NCBI GenBank assembly: GCA_013001885.1
Contig: JABDLD010000046.1
Coordinates: forward strand, 1-64,000
DNA length: 64,000 nt
Source: Lysobacterales bacterium
GTDB taxonomy: Bacteria; Pseudomonadota; Gammaproteobacteria; Xanthomonadales; SZUA-36
Direction: 5' to 3'
The notes beneath the pieces were generated by a model. It saw only the letters and a list, made by a program, of their open reading frames with translations, did no database searches and was not told the DNA's origin. The stretch's first letter is position 1; every line of letters begins with the position of its first letter. The translations under genes and the position numbers were made by a program. Shown in pieces: positions 35,986 through 44,954 of the stretch.

Positions 35986-37512
35986 GTGAATTCCGACCCG
36001 AAGCGTGAACACCAGGCTTGTGCCTTTCTGGCTCCGAAACATGTCAACACGACACGGAAACCCAGTCAGCGGGTCATTGACCCCCATTGCCATTTCTACA
36101 ACGCGACTGACTGGCAGATTGCCGGGGCTTTGAGAGGGCCGCTGGCCTATGAATACGGGTGGGCAGTGCAGAAAATACTGAGAGAAACCGCCACCTTTAT
36201 CGAGAAAAACCTACGTTTTTTTTCGCTCAGCGCTGCGGATGAATTGAAACAGCTGAATGCTTGGGAGAAAATTGACGAAGCGGCCGCAAGAAATGAGATC
36301 AAGCGCCGCTCGAAAGACCATTTGGCAGAATTGGCGGCGCAGTCGGCGCGCTGGTTCAAGGGTTCCAGCCTGGAGGACGCAGTCAACGATTTGCTCGGCC
36401 GCAGGCCCACCGTGTTTACAGGTCTAAGCCACAAGAAATTTGGTGAAGACTTTATACTCAACGCCTTCGAGCCGCAAGGTGAGGCCGCATGGGCCATCCC
36501 AAACGATTTGGCGGGCAAAAAGGCAGGGTTGGCGAGCATACTCGGCCTGTTTCTGTTCCTCCGGCACATCATGAGCCCCCGTTATTCCAATTTGTGCGCC
36601 TACCAGCGGGGCTTCACCGCGCACAGGAAATCATTGGGGGTTAATCACTGTTTCGCCGCCATGCTGGATTTCGATTACTGGATTGGTGAAGACGATCATG
36701 CGCCGTCCCCGCTGTTCGACCAGGTGCGGCTGATGGAGAAGATGTCGCAATGTTCCGCGGGCTTCATGAAACCCATTGTGGCTTATAACCCGTGGACGGA
36801 TATCGAGGATAACGATGACTCGATCAAGCTGGTCGAGTGCGCGATCAGGAACAGGGGATTCGCCGGCGTCAAGATTTATCCGCAAATGGGTTATTACCCC
36901 AACAAAAACGCCAAGCAGAACTACCCTGCAGACGGCGATCACCCGAATTTGTGCCGATTGGATGAAAAACTGGATTGCTTTTTCGCGCTATGCAAAAAAC
37001 TGGATGTACCGGTTATGACCCACAGCGAGGAGAGCATGGGCCGGTTTCCATCCCACAAAAAGCTGGGCAGCCCGGAGGCTTGGGATATCTTTTTCAGCAG
37101 CGCCGAGAACGCCGGGGTCAGGGTCAACCTGGCCCATTTCGGCGGCGAACTGGGCGGAGGCAGGGGTCCGTGGGGGTGGACGCGGGACTTTGCCGATCTC
37201 ATGTGGGACCCGCCTGCCAGAAATCTCTATGGCGACTTCGGATTATGGGATGAGCTGATATCCGGTGACCGCCAGGCCCGGGACCGTATCATCAGCCTGC
37301 TCGATGAGCCCGTGTCCAACGGCGAAACAGTTGCCGACCGGATGATGTTCGGGACGGATTGGTTCATGCTGACATTCACCCGCCCCAAACCCGATTTTGC
37401 GGTGAAGTTCGCAGAAATACTGGACTCCGAAAATGTGAGCCAGGATATTATCGACAAGATTTTTTATAAAAATGCCCAGAAACTGTTCAATCTTCAAGCT
37501 TCGTCACCCTGA
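35986..37512 (+). CDS. Amidohydrolase-2 family metal-dependent hydrolase with large insert
   Basis: A 508-residue protein of the amidohydrolase superfamily. The N-terminal metal site is IDPHCHFYN (HxH), later ligand motifs are GVKIYPQMGYYP, MTHSEES, NLAHFGGELGG and the C-terminal MFGTDWFML, where the Asp completes the site. About 130-150 mostly helical residues are inserted between the HxH motif and the rest of the barrel, making it far longer than usual members (about 300 residues). The reaction (decarboxylase, lactonase or amidase) cannot be predicted. The start is a GTG at 35986 with GAGG upstream; TATAAA-like sequence about 35 bases before may be its -10. It is divergent from the pseudo-cyclase gene. 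Confidence 0.75.
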   Translation: MNSDPKREHQACAFLAPKHVNTTRKPSQRVIDPHCHFYNATDWQIAGALRGPLAYEYGWAVQKILRETATFIEKNLRFFSLSAADELKQLNAWEKIDEAAARNEIKRRSKDHLAELAAQSARWFKGSSLEDAVNDLLGRRPTVFTGLSHKKFGEDFILNAFEPQGEAAWAIPNDLAGKKAGLASILGLFLFLRHIMSPRYSNLCAYQRGFTAHRKSLGVNHCFAAMLDFDYWIGEDDHAPSPLFDQVRLMEKMSQCSAGFMKPIVAYNPWTDIEDNDDSIKLVECAIRNRGFAGVKIYPQMGYYPNKNAKQNYPADGDHPNLCRLDEKLDCFFALCKKLDVPVMTHSEESMGRFPSHKKLGSPEAWDIFFSSAENAGVRVNLAHFGGELGGGRGPWGWTRDFADLMWDPPARNLYGDFGLWDELISGDRQARDRIISLLDEPVSNGETVADRMMFGTDWFMLTFTRPKPDFAVKFAEILDSENVSQDIIDKIFYKNAQKLFNLQASSP

Positions 37513-37661
37513 TCACCGCTGAGGGTCACGCGCTGCCTTTTGTTAAAGCCGTTGTTTTATTGCATACTGCGTGCCGAGACTGAAAAAATCGGACGCCCCG
37601 AAAGTTGCAGCTATCGTGACACCGGTGGGGTCTGGACCTTCCATTACAGGGGATTTGCTTG

Positions 37662-39908
37662 ATGAGAGCCATTACACGATTAAGTTGTTTTCTGCTGGCG
37701 GCGATGGTGCCGTTGGCCTGCACCACGCTGGACCCGGCGCAGACGCCAACACAGCCTGATGTTACGTCCGCAGCCTACCCGGAGCGGATTGACCAGTTTG
37801 GCAACCCGGTAATAATGGGTCCCGGGCAACGGGGAAACAGCGCCTCTAGGCCGCCGGCAAAGGATGGCGAACGTTATTTCGCAAATGGGCCGTTCGAAGT
37901 CGACCCGAAAACGGTAGCGCGGATTGACCGGCCGGATTGGCTGACCTCGTTATCCGGCCCTGCCAATAAGCGTAATCATGCGCCGGGGCCTTTCCCCGAG
38001 GAAAAAATGGCGGAGTTGCGCGAGCGCGCAAGGGGATTGCCCGCCAATCCCCGCATTCCCCAGCAGCAGCAAGCGAACGCGGGTGACCTGGTTGCAGGTG
38101 CACCGGCATCGACCAGCGGATTTGCCGCTTTGGACTCGGGCGACTGCTGTGGCGGGTCCGGTGTCAGCGTTCCGCCGGATCCGGAGATGGCGGCAGGGAA
38201 GAACCACGTCATCGTTGCGGTTAATTCAGCCTTTGCCGTTTACGCAAAGGCCGGGGGTGGTCCGGTCCTCGGCCCGCTGGCTTTCGAAGACTTTTTCAAT
38301 CTGCCCGAATGTGGCAGCACGTTCGACCCCAATGTCCTTTATGACGAATCAGCCGACCGTTATTTCGTGGGTATCGTTGGAAACGGCCAGGGTGCGGATT
38401 ACTGCGTGGCCGTCACTCAAACCGATGATCCAACGGGCGCCTGGAATGTTTACAGCGTGCCTGTGGCGTTTGGCGGCAACTTCTTTGATTTCCCGCATGC
38501 CGGGATCGGTGTCGACGCCATTTATGTAGGCGCCAACATGTTCGCCAGTTCATTCGTGGAAAGCCGGGTCCTGGCACTCGACAAGACTGCAATGTACAAC
38601 GGCGCACAGAGCCTGCCTGTGACTTCCCGCAGCATTGGTTCAGTGTTTACACCCCAGCCGATGAATCTGCATGGTTTCCTGGATGGAACCTGGCCGGCTA
38701 ACGGCGAGCATTTCTTTATCGCGAACGTGCTTGCGGGCAATACGTGGAATGGTGATGACTTGGTTGTCTTCTCGTGGGATAACCCGTTCACATCCGACCT
38801 CTCGGCACCCGCACCGTTTGAACTCGCCACGGCCACCGCAGTGGCTGGGTTTCCCGTGGATCAGCCGCAGCCCGGACGCCGGGCGGCCATTCTCGATGGC
38901 GGCGACTGGCGGGTTCAGGATGCTGAATACCGGAACGGTTCCATCTACATGGTGCAGACGATTTCCTGTAATCCGGGCGGCGGCACCGTGAACTGCCTGC
39001 GCTGGGCGGAAATCGACCCGCAATCTGCGACTGTACTGGATGCACAGATTATCGCCAGCAGCGGGCAATTCCGCAGTTACGGAGACGGCGCAGCCAATGT
39101 TTGCAATGATTACGCGGTCGGGTTCACCAAGACTTCGACATCATCGCTTCCGGGCGTCTGGGCATCCGTTGCAAGGGAAGCGGGCGTTACCGGGCCGGAG
39201 ATTGAACTGAAGGCGGGCGAGACTGCTTACACTTCGTTTCAGAACCGGCGGCAGCCCAACCGCTGGGGCGACTACACCGGCATGACCATCGATCCGGATG
39301 GCGAGAGATTCTGGTACCTCGGTGAATACCCGGTCGATAACGGACTCAGCACCAACTGGGGCACCTGGGTAGCATCATTTACGCTGGACTCTTGTGGCGG
39401 AGGAAACCCGGGTGTGGACCCGGTCAGCATAGACAGCTTTACCGCGTCACCAGACACCATTGACCCGGGCGTTAGCAGCACGCTGGCCTGGACCGTCAGT
39501 GAAGCGGACGCCTGCGACCTGGATGGAGAGGTCGTGAACCCGGTAAGTGGCAGCACTGCAGTGTCGCCTCAAGCAACCACCAGTTACACGCTGTTTTGCA
39601 GCAATACCGACAGTTCCGACTCGGCCACGGTCACCGTAACCGTAAACGCGGTTGGCGGCGGGCTGGTCATTACCGGCGCCACGGGCCGCAAAGTCAGGGG
39701 CGTAAAGTACGTTGACTTGACGTGGATCGGCACTGACAGTGCGGGCCAGGTGACCATCGAACGTGACGGCAGTCCGGTTGTCGGTAGCCCCACCGCCGAT
39801 GACGGTTCATTCACCGACAATACGGGTCAGAAAGGCGGCGGAGGCTACAGTTACGAAATTTGTGAGTCGGGCACCAGCAACTGCGATACCGCAACCGTTA
39901 ATTTCTGA
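37662..39908 (+). CDS. Large secreted lipoprotein with C-terminal Ig-like domains
   Basis: A 748-residue exported protein. Residues 1-20 form a signal peptide ending VPLAC with Cys20 as probable lipidation site, so it should sit in the outer membrane or at the cell surface. The middle (residues about 160-575) has repeated Asp- and Trp-containing beta motifs (FDPNVLYDESADRYFVG, WGDYTGMTIDPDGERFWYLGEY) suggestive of a beta-propeller, with no recognised catalytic residues. The C-terminus has a bacterial Ig-like/PKD-like domain (DTIDPGVSSTLAWTVSEADAC..TTSYTLFC) and a second fibronectin-like domain (LTWIGTDSAGQVTIERDG). The ATG at 37662 has AGGGGA about nine bases upstream. A strong terminator follows. 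Function unknown; surface binding is likely. Confidence 0.65.
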   Translation: MRAITRLSCFLLAAMVPLACTTLDPAQTPTQPDVTSAAYPERIDQFGNPVIMGPGQRGNSASRPPAKDGERYFANGPFEVDPKTVARIDRPDWLTSLSGPANKRNHAPGPFPEEKMAELRERARGLPANPRIPQQQQANAGDLVAGAPASTSGFAALDSGDCCGGSGVSVPPDPEMAAGKNHVIVAVNSAFAVYAKAGGGPVLGPLAFEDFFNLPECGSTFDPNVLYDESADRYFVGIVGNGQGADYCVAVTQTDDPTGAWNVYSVPVAFGGNFFDFPHAGIGVDAIYVGANMFASSFVESRVLALDKTAMYNGAQSLPVTSRSIGSVFTPQPMNLHGFLDGTWPANGEHFFIANVLAGNTWNGDDLVVFSWDNPFTSDLSAPAPFELATATAVAGFPVDQPQPGRRAAILDGGDWRVQDAEYRNGSIYMVQTISCNPGGGTVNCLRWAEIDPQSATVLDAQIIASSGQFRSYGDGAANVCNDYAVGFTKTSTSSLPGVWASVAREAGVTGPEIELKAGETAYTSFQNRRQPNRWGDYTGMTIDPDGERFWYLGEYPVDNGLSTNWGTWVASFTLDSCGGGNPGVDPVSIDSFTASPDTIDPGVSSTLAWTVSEADACDLDGEVVNPVSGSTAVSPQATTSYTLFCSNTDSSDSATVTVTVNAVGGGLVITGATGRKVRGVKYVDLTWIGTDSAGQVTIERDGSPVVGSPTADDGSFTDNTGQKGGGGYSYEICESGTSNCDTATVNF

Positions 39909-39929
39909 ACAAAAGGTGAAATATTGAAG

Positions 39930-39959
39930 CCCCGCGACGCTTGCCGCCGCGGGGTTTTT
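39930..39959. terminator. Bidirectional rho-independent terminator
   Basis: CCCCGCG (39930-39936) pairs with CGCGGGG (39948-39954) and is followed by TTTTT. It separates the convergent lipoprotein and HD genes; the HD gene's stop lies in the T-tract region. Confidence 0.85.
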
Positions 39960-40836
39960 ACAATCGGGTAATTTGGTTTTCGATCCGGGCGAGGTTTCGT
40001 TCCACGGCTTGCATATAGGGATTCTCCCCGGTCACCGGGTGTTTCAGGTGCTTGACGACGCCCGCGCATTCAACCTCCAGTTTATGCTGTACGAAATGGG
40101 CCCAGAATTCGGGGGAGCTCCGCAGCAAGTCTTCGAAGCTGGCAAACGGCCAGTCCTGCTCCGGAATCTGCTGGTACAGATAACTTTCCCTGAACTCGCC
40201 GAACAATATTTCGAGCTTTTCCGGGTAGTGCGGGTCGCTCATTTGACCGATGTAGTCCGCGGTGCAGACCGACTGCCCGAGCACGCGTTCGATTTCCGAC
40301 CGGAACCCCACGCGTGTCACATCGGCCGACGGACCCGTAGCGCTGATCAGATTTTCGACGAATTGTATGTCATTCTGAGGCCATCCGCGCTGTGACAGAA
40401 GCTCACGGGCGAACGAACAGGAGCGTTTCTCATGCAGGTGGGTGTATTTGGCTCCGCTGCCTGAGGTGTCTCCCGTCTTTTTCAGATAGCCGATGTCGTG
40501 AAAGAGCACCGCGACCAGCGCGCGCCTGAAATCATCCGCATCAATGCGGGGCGCCGCACCCTCCAGGTGCCGGTGGTGCAGCAGTTCGACCAGACACAAG
40601 GCAGCCTGCAACGTGTGGCTGATATCATGATAGGCGGTGTCGTTGGCCTGGTAATCGGGGGCGTTGCCTGTGAACAGTTCTTCAGTTACGTCCATGTAAT
40701 CATCGATATAGGCATCATCCTTGACGCCAAACATATGCAGGTACCTTTCCCGCGCCAACTCGCGGACCTGCGCAGTGCACGAAAAATCGATCTGCGCCAA
40801 TTTGGGTAGAAGCGGAAAAGTGACGTTGTTCTTCAT
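39958..40836 (-). CDS. HD-domain phosphohydrolase-like protein
   Basis: A 292-residue soluble protein. HD-type metal residues appear as the first His in AYHDISHTLQAALCLVELL, the LFHDIGYL His-Asp doublet (about residues 112-119), His residues in YTHLHEKRSC, and a later VCTADYIGQMSDPHYPEKL Asp. This fits the HD superfamily of metal-dependent phosphohydrolases, such as 5'-nucleotidases and cyclic-nucleotide phosphodiesterases; substrate unknown. It lacks other domains. The ATG at 40836 gives MKNNVTFPLLPKLAQ, with no strong ribosome site seen. It is convergent with the lipoprotein gene and divergent from the microprotein gene, with 135 bases between starts. Confidence 0.8.
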   Translation of the reverse strand: MKNNVTFPLLPKLAQIDFSCTAQVRELARERYLHMFGVKDDAYIDDYMDVTEELFTGNAPDYQANDTAYHDISHTLQAALCLVELLHHRHLEGAAPRIDADDFRRALVAVLFHDIGYLKKTGDTSGSGAKYTHLHEKRSCSFARELLSQRGWPQNDIQFVENLISATGPSADVTRVGFRSEIERVLGQSVCTADYIGQMSDPHYPEKLEILFGEFRESYLYQQIPEQDWPFASFEDLLRSSPEFWAHFVQHKLEVECAGVVKHLKHPVTGENPYMQAVERNLARIENQITRL

Positions 40837-40971
40837 TGCGCCGGATGATAGCAGACCTGCAGCGACTGATGAGGTAAAAAATGATCAAAAATTGACCAAT
40901 ATTTAGTATGTTTACTCTAAAACCACGTGATGTAATCGGCTTGCAAACCAAACTTATAAGGAGGTTTGACA

Positions 40972-41118
40972 ATGACTGCTCACATTTTGGTCTACATTTT
41001 TCTCGCAATCGCGCTGGCAGCCATGGTTTATGTTGTCGGAACCCCCTGGTTAACCCCGAAACCGCGGAAGGTAAACCGGCGTAGGGCGCACAAGCACATC
41101 CGGCGCACCCGGAGATGA
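40972..41118 (+). CDS. 48-residue basic single-pass membrane microprotein
   Basis: A short frame starting ATG at 40972 with a perfect AAGGAGG seven bases before it. The protein starts MTAHILVYIFLAIALAAMVY, a clear transmembrane helix, then VVGTPWLTPKP and ends with a very basic tail of about 18 residues rich in Arg, Lys and His. The strong ribosome site, the clean helix and the lack of competing frames argue that it is real. A possible -35 TTGACC lies at 40892. The tail could bind acidic phospholipid, RNA or DNA; the function is unknown. It stands alone 88 bases before the TolB/TPR gene. Confidence 0.65.
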   Translation: MTAHILVYIFLAIALAAMVYVVGTPWLTPKPRKVNRRRAHKHIRRTRR

Positions 41119-41206
41119 TCGGGCGGAAGGGACAAGATATCTGCTCCGGTTTGACCTGATCCCCGTTCGGCTATAATCGGGCGGTTGGCTTTAACCGGAC
41201 TGCCCG

Positions 41207-43216
41207 ATGTCCCTGATTTCTGAAATTAAGAAACGCAACGTAGTGCGCGCGGCGGTTACCTATGCCGTTGTGTCCTGGTTGTTAATTCAGGTGGCTGACG
41301 TGTTGCTGGATGCGTTTGACGCGCCCGGATGGCTTTTCAGAGGCTTTATCATACTGCTTGTGACCGGATTTCCGGTTGCTCTGATCATGGCCTGGTTCTT
41401 CGAACTGACCACATCCGGGTTGGTGCGAAACGAGGATTTGCCGGAAAATTACGCATCCGAAGACCAGTTCAGGCGGTATCTGAACCCGGTCATCATCGCG
41501 ATGCTGAGCGCCGCCGTGATCCTGTTTGCGCTCGACAAATTCGTCTGGACAGATGAAGGCGCTTTTGACGGCTCGGGCACGAGGTTCCAGAATACCGCGC
41601 GAGCCGGAGCGATTGCCGTGTTGCCTTTCGTCAACCGCAGTAAGCAAGCAGACGACGTCTATTTTGCCGATGGCATCCACGATGACCTGTTGACAATGCT
41701 GGCCAGGATTGACTCGTTCAAAGTGATATCGCGCACCTCGGTAATGCGCTATCGCGACACGAAAAAAAGCATTCCGGAGATTGGCCGTGAACTCGATGCG
41801 GCGTATTTGCTGGAGGGCGCCGTGCAGCGTGCCGGTGACACGGTCCGGGTTAATGCACAGTTGATAGATTCCGGCAGCGATTCACATTTATGGGCGGAGA
41901 CTTTCGACCGACAGTTGTCGACCACAAACCTGTTCTCTATCCAGAGCGAAATTGCCCGCGCCATCGCCGCGGCGCTGGACGCCAAATTGTCACAGACGGA
42001 CGAAAGTCGGCTGCAAAAAGTGCCGACGGACAGCCTGGCCGCCTATGATGCCTATTTCAAGGGCCGGCAAAGCCTTTTGAAACGCAATGTTGCCGCCTAC
42101 GAAGAGGCATTGAGTTATTTTGAAACGGCCGTTTCGCTGGACTCAGGTTTTGCCGGCGCCTATGCCGGCTTGTGCGATACCCACTTGAGCCTTTATGTGA
42201 AAAACAGCGCGGTCGGTCATTTCATCGCGGCTGAAGCAGCCTGCCAAAAAGCGCTTTCCATCGACTCCGGTCAGGCCGAGGTTCGCGTCGCCCTGGCGGC
42301 GCTTCTGCGCCATCACGGTGATTATCAACGGGCGGAAACGGAGCTGCGGCAAGCATTGGACCTTGCGCCGAATAACGTTGAAGCCCTGAATGAACTGGGT
42401 TACATAATGGCCCTGCAGGGAATGATTCGCGAATCCGAGCGCTTGCTGCTGGAGTCGGTATCTTTCCAACCCGATTACTGGCCCACCTATGACTCGCTGT
42501 TCATGTTCTATCGTCAGTTCGATGACCGGCCGGACCGCTATGAACGCGCCGTAAAGTACGCCATGAAGAGTGTGGAGTTGATGCCGGAAAACGCCTCCGC
42601 CTGGAATAACCTGGGCACCGCCTATCACAGTCTGCAGCAGTATGATGCAGCAAAAGTGGCGTGGGACCGCGCACTGGAACTCGAGCCCACACGCACCGGT
42701 TATACCAATCGCGGTCTCCAGTATTATTACGAAGGGTTTTATTCCGAGTCTGCTGAAATGCAGCTCAAGGCGATCGAGTTGGCGCCGGATGATCACCGCG
42801 CATGGGGCCGGCTGGCTGAATCCTACCGGCTGATGGGCGGTGAGGAAGAGTCTGCCGCGCAGGCGTATGGCACAGCAATCCGCCTGGCGGAATCCATGAT
42901 CGGGATCAACAGTCTGGACTGGCGCACGCGCGGCCTGCTGGCAACTTATTATGCGCACAATGATCAGCCCGGGGACGCAAAGGCGATGATTGAATCAGCG
43001 CTGGCAATGGCCCAACGCGATCCGGAAGCTCTGCTCTACAGCGCGCTGGTCTGGCATGAACTCGGTAATGACGAGTTTGCACTGAACGCGCTGGAAGAGA
43101 TGGTCGACCGCGATGAGACTTACGTGCTTTATGTGAGCGATGACCCGGATCTTGCCGATCTGCGCGGCACCCACAGATTCGAACAAATCATGAAACGGCT
43201 GGAGAAAGACCCATGA
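41207..43216 (+). CDS. Membrane-anchored TolB-like/TPR protein
   Basis: A 669-residue protein with the same layout as the gene at 12010. It has a basic N-terminus (EIKKRNVVRAAVTYAVVSW), two membrane helices (residues about 14-32 and 46-64) and a third near residues 95-113. A FlgO/TolB-N-like domain (IAVLPFVNRS, YFADGIHDDLLTMLARI, LLEGAVQRAGDTVRVNAQLID, WAETFDRQL) follows, then a series of TPR-like helical hairpins (SGFAGAYAGLCDTHL, ALDLAPNNVEALNELGYI, MPENASAWNNLGTAY, LEPTRTGYTNRGL). The N-terminal module matches the one in the 32301 gene best. The role is unknown. Its last four bases overlap the start of the peptidase T gene (ATGA), so the two are cotranscribed. Confidence 0.75.
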   Translation: MSLISEIKKRNVVRAAVTYAVVSWLLIQVADVLLDAFDAPGWLFRGFIILLVTGFPVALIMAWFFELTTSGLVRNEDLPENYASEDQFRRYLNPVIIAMLSAAVILFALDKFVWTDEGAFDGSGTRFQNTARAGAIAVLPFVNRSKQADDVYFADGIHDDLLTMLARIDSFKVISRTSVMRYRDTKKSIPEIGRELDAAYLLEGAVQRAGDTVRVNAQLIDSGSDSHLWAETFDRQLSTTNLFSIQSEIARAIAAALDAKLSQTDESRLQKVPTDSLAAYDAYFKGRQSLLKRNVAAYEEALSYFETAVSLDSGFAGAYAGLCDTHLSLYVKNSAVGHFIAAEAACQKALSIDSGQAEVRVALAALLRHHGDYQRAETELRQALDLAPNNVEALNELGYIMALQGMIRESERLLLESVSFQPDYWPTYDSLFMFYRQFDDRPDRYERAVKYAMKSVELMPENASAWNNLGTAYHSLQQYDAAKVAWDRALELEPTRTGYTNRGLQYYYEGFYSESAEMQLKAIELAPDDHRAWGRLAESYRLMGGEEESAAQAYGTAIRLAESMIGINSLDWRTRGLLATYYAHNDQPGDAKAMIESALAMAQRDPEALLYSALVWHELGNDEFALNALEEMVDRDETYVLYVSDDPDLADLRGTHRFEQIMKRLEKDP

Positions 43217-44499
43217 ATGCTCCGAAATACGATACCGGTTGCGTCGAGCGTTTTCTCGAATACGTGAAAATTGACACGCAGTCGCGCGAAGACTCCGATA
43301 CGTTTCCCAGCACCCTCTCGCAACTGGACTTGCTAAGCCGCCTGCGCGACGAACTCCTGGCGCTCGGCCTGGAGGATGCCGTGATGGACGAGCACGGTTA
43401 TGTGTTCGCCACAATACCGGCCACCAGCGCGAAGTCCGGTGTTCCGACCATCGGGTTCCTGGCCCATGTGGACACGTCGCCGGAGATGAGTGGGGCAGGG
43501 GTCAAGGCCATAATCCACCGTAATTACGACGGCAGTGACCTGGCGTTTCCGGACGACCCGTCGGCCATGATTTCGTTTGCCGACAACCCCCACCTCGCGA
43601 CGCAGATTGGCAATGACATCATCACGGCCTCAGGCAACACATTGCTCGGCGCCGACAACAAGGCCGGTGTGGCAGAGATCATGGGCGCCGCCCAATACCT
43701 GGTCGATCACCCGGAAATACCGCATGGGCCGGTCCGCATCGGTTTCACACCCGACGAGGAAGTCGGAAACGGCACGAAATTTTTCGACACCGACCGGTTT
43801 GGGGCGTTTTGCGCATACACCATGGACGGTGAAACCCTCGGTGAACTCCAGGTTGAGACGTTTTCGGCTGACGCGATCACCGTGACCTTCCACGGATTCA
43901 ACACACATCCCGGCTTCGCGAAGGGCAGGATGGTCAACGCAATCAAGGTAGCTGCGGATTTCATTCACCGCCTGCCCCAGGACAGCCTGTCGCCCGAGAC
44001 GACTGCAGGCTATGAGGGGTTCGTGCATCCCTACATGGTGGACGCGAGCGTCGAGCGAACTTCGGTGAAACTGCTGGTCCGGGATTTTGTGACTGCAAAC
44101 CTCGAGGAAATGGAACAGCGGGTGGGGCAACTGGCTTCCGAGGCGGCCGCCGCCCACCCCGGATCACGCGTCGAGGTCAAGGTGGAGGAAAATTACCGCA
44201 ATATGAAAGAGGTGCTGGATCAGCATCCCGATGTGGTTGAAAACGCGCTCGAGGCCATTCGACGGGCCGGCCTGGAGTCCGCGGTCGAGCCCATACGCGG
44301 CGGCACCGACGGCTCCCGCCTGAGCTTCATGGGGCTGCCTACACCCAACATATTTGCGGGCGAACACAATTTCCATTCCCGCTTCGAGTGGATATCGACC
44401 TACGACATGCACAAGGCCGTCGAGGTGATCATTGAGCTCTGTCGGGTTTGGGAGGAGCGCACCAGCGCTGAGGACCGCAAGATCACTGCGTTGGATTAA
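43213..44499 (+). CDS. pepT: Peptidase T (tripeptide aminopeptidase)
   Basis: A 428-residue M20-family zinc aminopeptidase that releases the N-terminal residue from tripeptides in the cytoplasm. The dinuclear zinc ligands and catalytic residues appear as HVDTSP (first His and Asp), GADNKAG (bridging Asp), PDEEVGNG (catalytic Glu and zinc Glu), TMDGE (Asp) and GEHNFHSRFEW (final His). The dimerisation domain lies between them (HPGFAKGRMVNAIK). Length and motifs fit the E. coli enzyme. The ATG overlaps the preceding stop by four bases, suggesting translational coupling with the TolB/TPR protein. The reason for that pairing is unknown. Confidence 0.95.
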   Translation: MNAPKYDTGCVERFLEYVKIDTQSREDSDTFPSTLSQLDLLSRLRDELLALGLEDAVMDEHGYVFATIPATSAKSGVPTIGFLAHVDTSPEMSGAGVKAIIHRNYDGSDLAFPDDPSAMISFADNPHLATQIGNDIITASGNTLLGADNKAGVAEIMGAAQYLVDHPEIPHGPVRIGFTPDEEVGNGTKFFDTDRFGAFCAYTMDGETLGELQVETFSADAITVTFHGFNTHPGFAKGRMVNAIKVAADFIHRLPQDSLSPETTAGYEGFVHPYMVDASVERTSVKLLVRDFVTANLEEMEQRVGQLASEAAAAHPGSRVEVKVEENYRNMKEVLDQHPDVVENALEAIRRAGLESAVEPIRGGTDGSRLSFMGLPTPNIFAGEHNFHSRFEWISTYDMHKAVEVIIELCRVWEERTSAEDRKITALD

Positions 44500-44531
44500 G
44501 GAGTTCGTTTCCCTGCTCCCGCCTTCGGCTC

Positions 44532-44549
44532 CGGCTAATGGCTTAGCCG
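44532..44549. terminator. Stem-loop between convergent pepT and acnX small-subunit genes
   Basis: CGGCTAA-TGGC-TTAGCCG is a perfect seven-base-pair hairpin that overlaps the acnX small-subunit stop. No T-run follows on either strand, so it is a weak or factor-dependent terminator at best. Confidence 0.3.
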
Positions 44550-44953
44550 ACCTGAATGACTTCGCCGTCCAGTTGCAGCGTTACGCCGTCAGCAAGCGCG
44601 GCAAAGGCCTCACGGTCGACCTGGACCACCGGTATTGCGGCAAATCCCATTTCCCGCGCCACGACCGCGCCGAGCGTGATGATGAAGTCCGGCTGCAGCA
44701 GGATAATGCCCAGCGGCCCCCTGTCATTTTGCAGCAGTTCCAGCAGGATTGAGCTTCCTGAACTGGAACCGATCGAGCGGTCCATTGCGAGTATTTTTCC
44801 GCAGATTGTGCGGCCGTGCTCGGGATGGCGGCTGTCGATAATTTTCCCTGTTTGCGGGTCCACCCCGCCCCAGAAGCTGATGTCTGCGCTGAGCTTCAGC
44901 AGCGGCCCATTAGCCCGGCCTTCCAGCAAAGGTTTTGAATTCAGGACCGGCAT
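44543..44953 (-). CDS. Aconitase X small (swivel) subunit
   Basis: A 136-residue protein matching the DUF126/AcnX swivel domain: start MPVLNSKPLLEGRANGPLL, then DISFWGGVDPQTGKIID, SRHPEHGRTICGKILAM, and the conserved SIGSSSGSSILLELL segment, whose serines are thought to take part in catalysis. It is encoded separately, so the enzyme belongs to the two-subunit (type II) AcnX group. The start at 44953 lies one base after the large-subunit stop (TGAGATG), giving a clearly coupled pair. Aconitase X enzymes dehydrate cis-3-hydroxy-L-proline in bacteria or phosphomevalonate in archaea. Confidence 0.85.
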   Translation of the reverse strand: MPVLNSKPLLEGRANGPLLKLSADISFWGGVDPQTGKIIDSRHPEHGRTICGKILAMDRSIGSSSGSSILLELLQNDRGPLGIILLQPDFIITLGAVVAREMGFAAIPVVQVDREAFAALADGVTLQLDGEVIQVG

Positions 44954-44954
44954 C

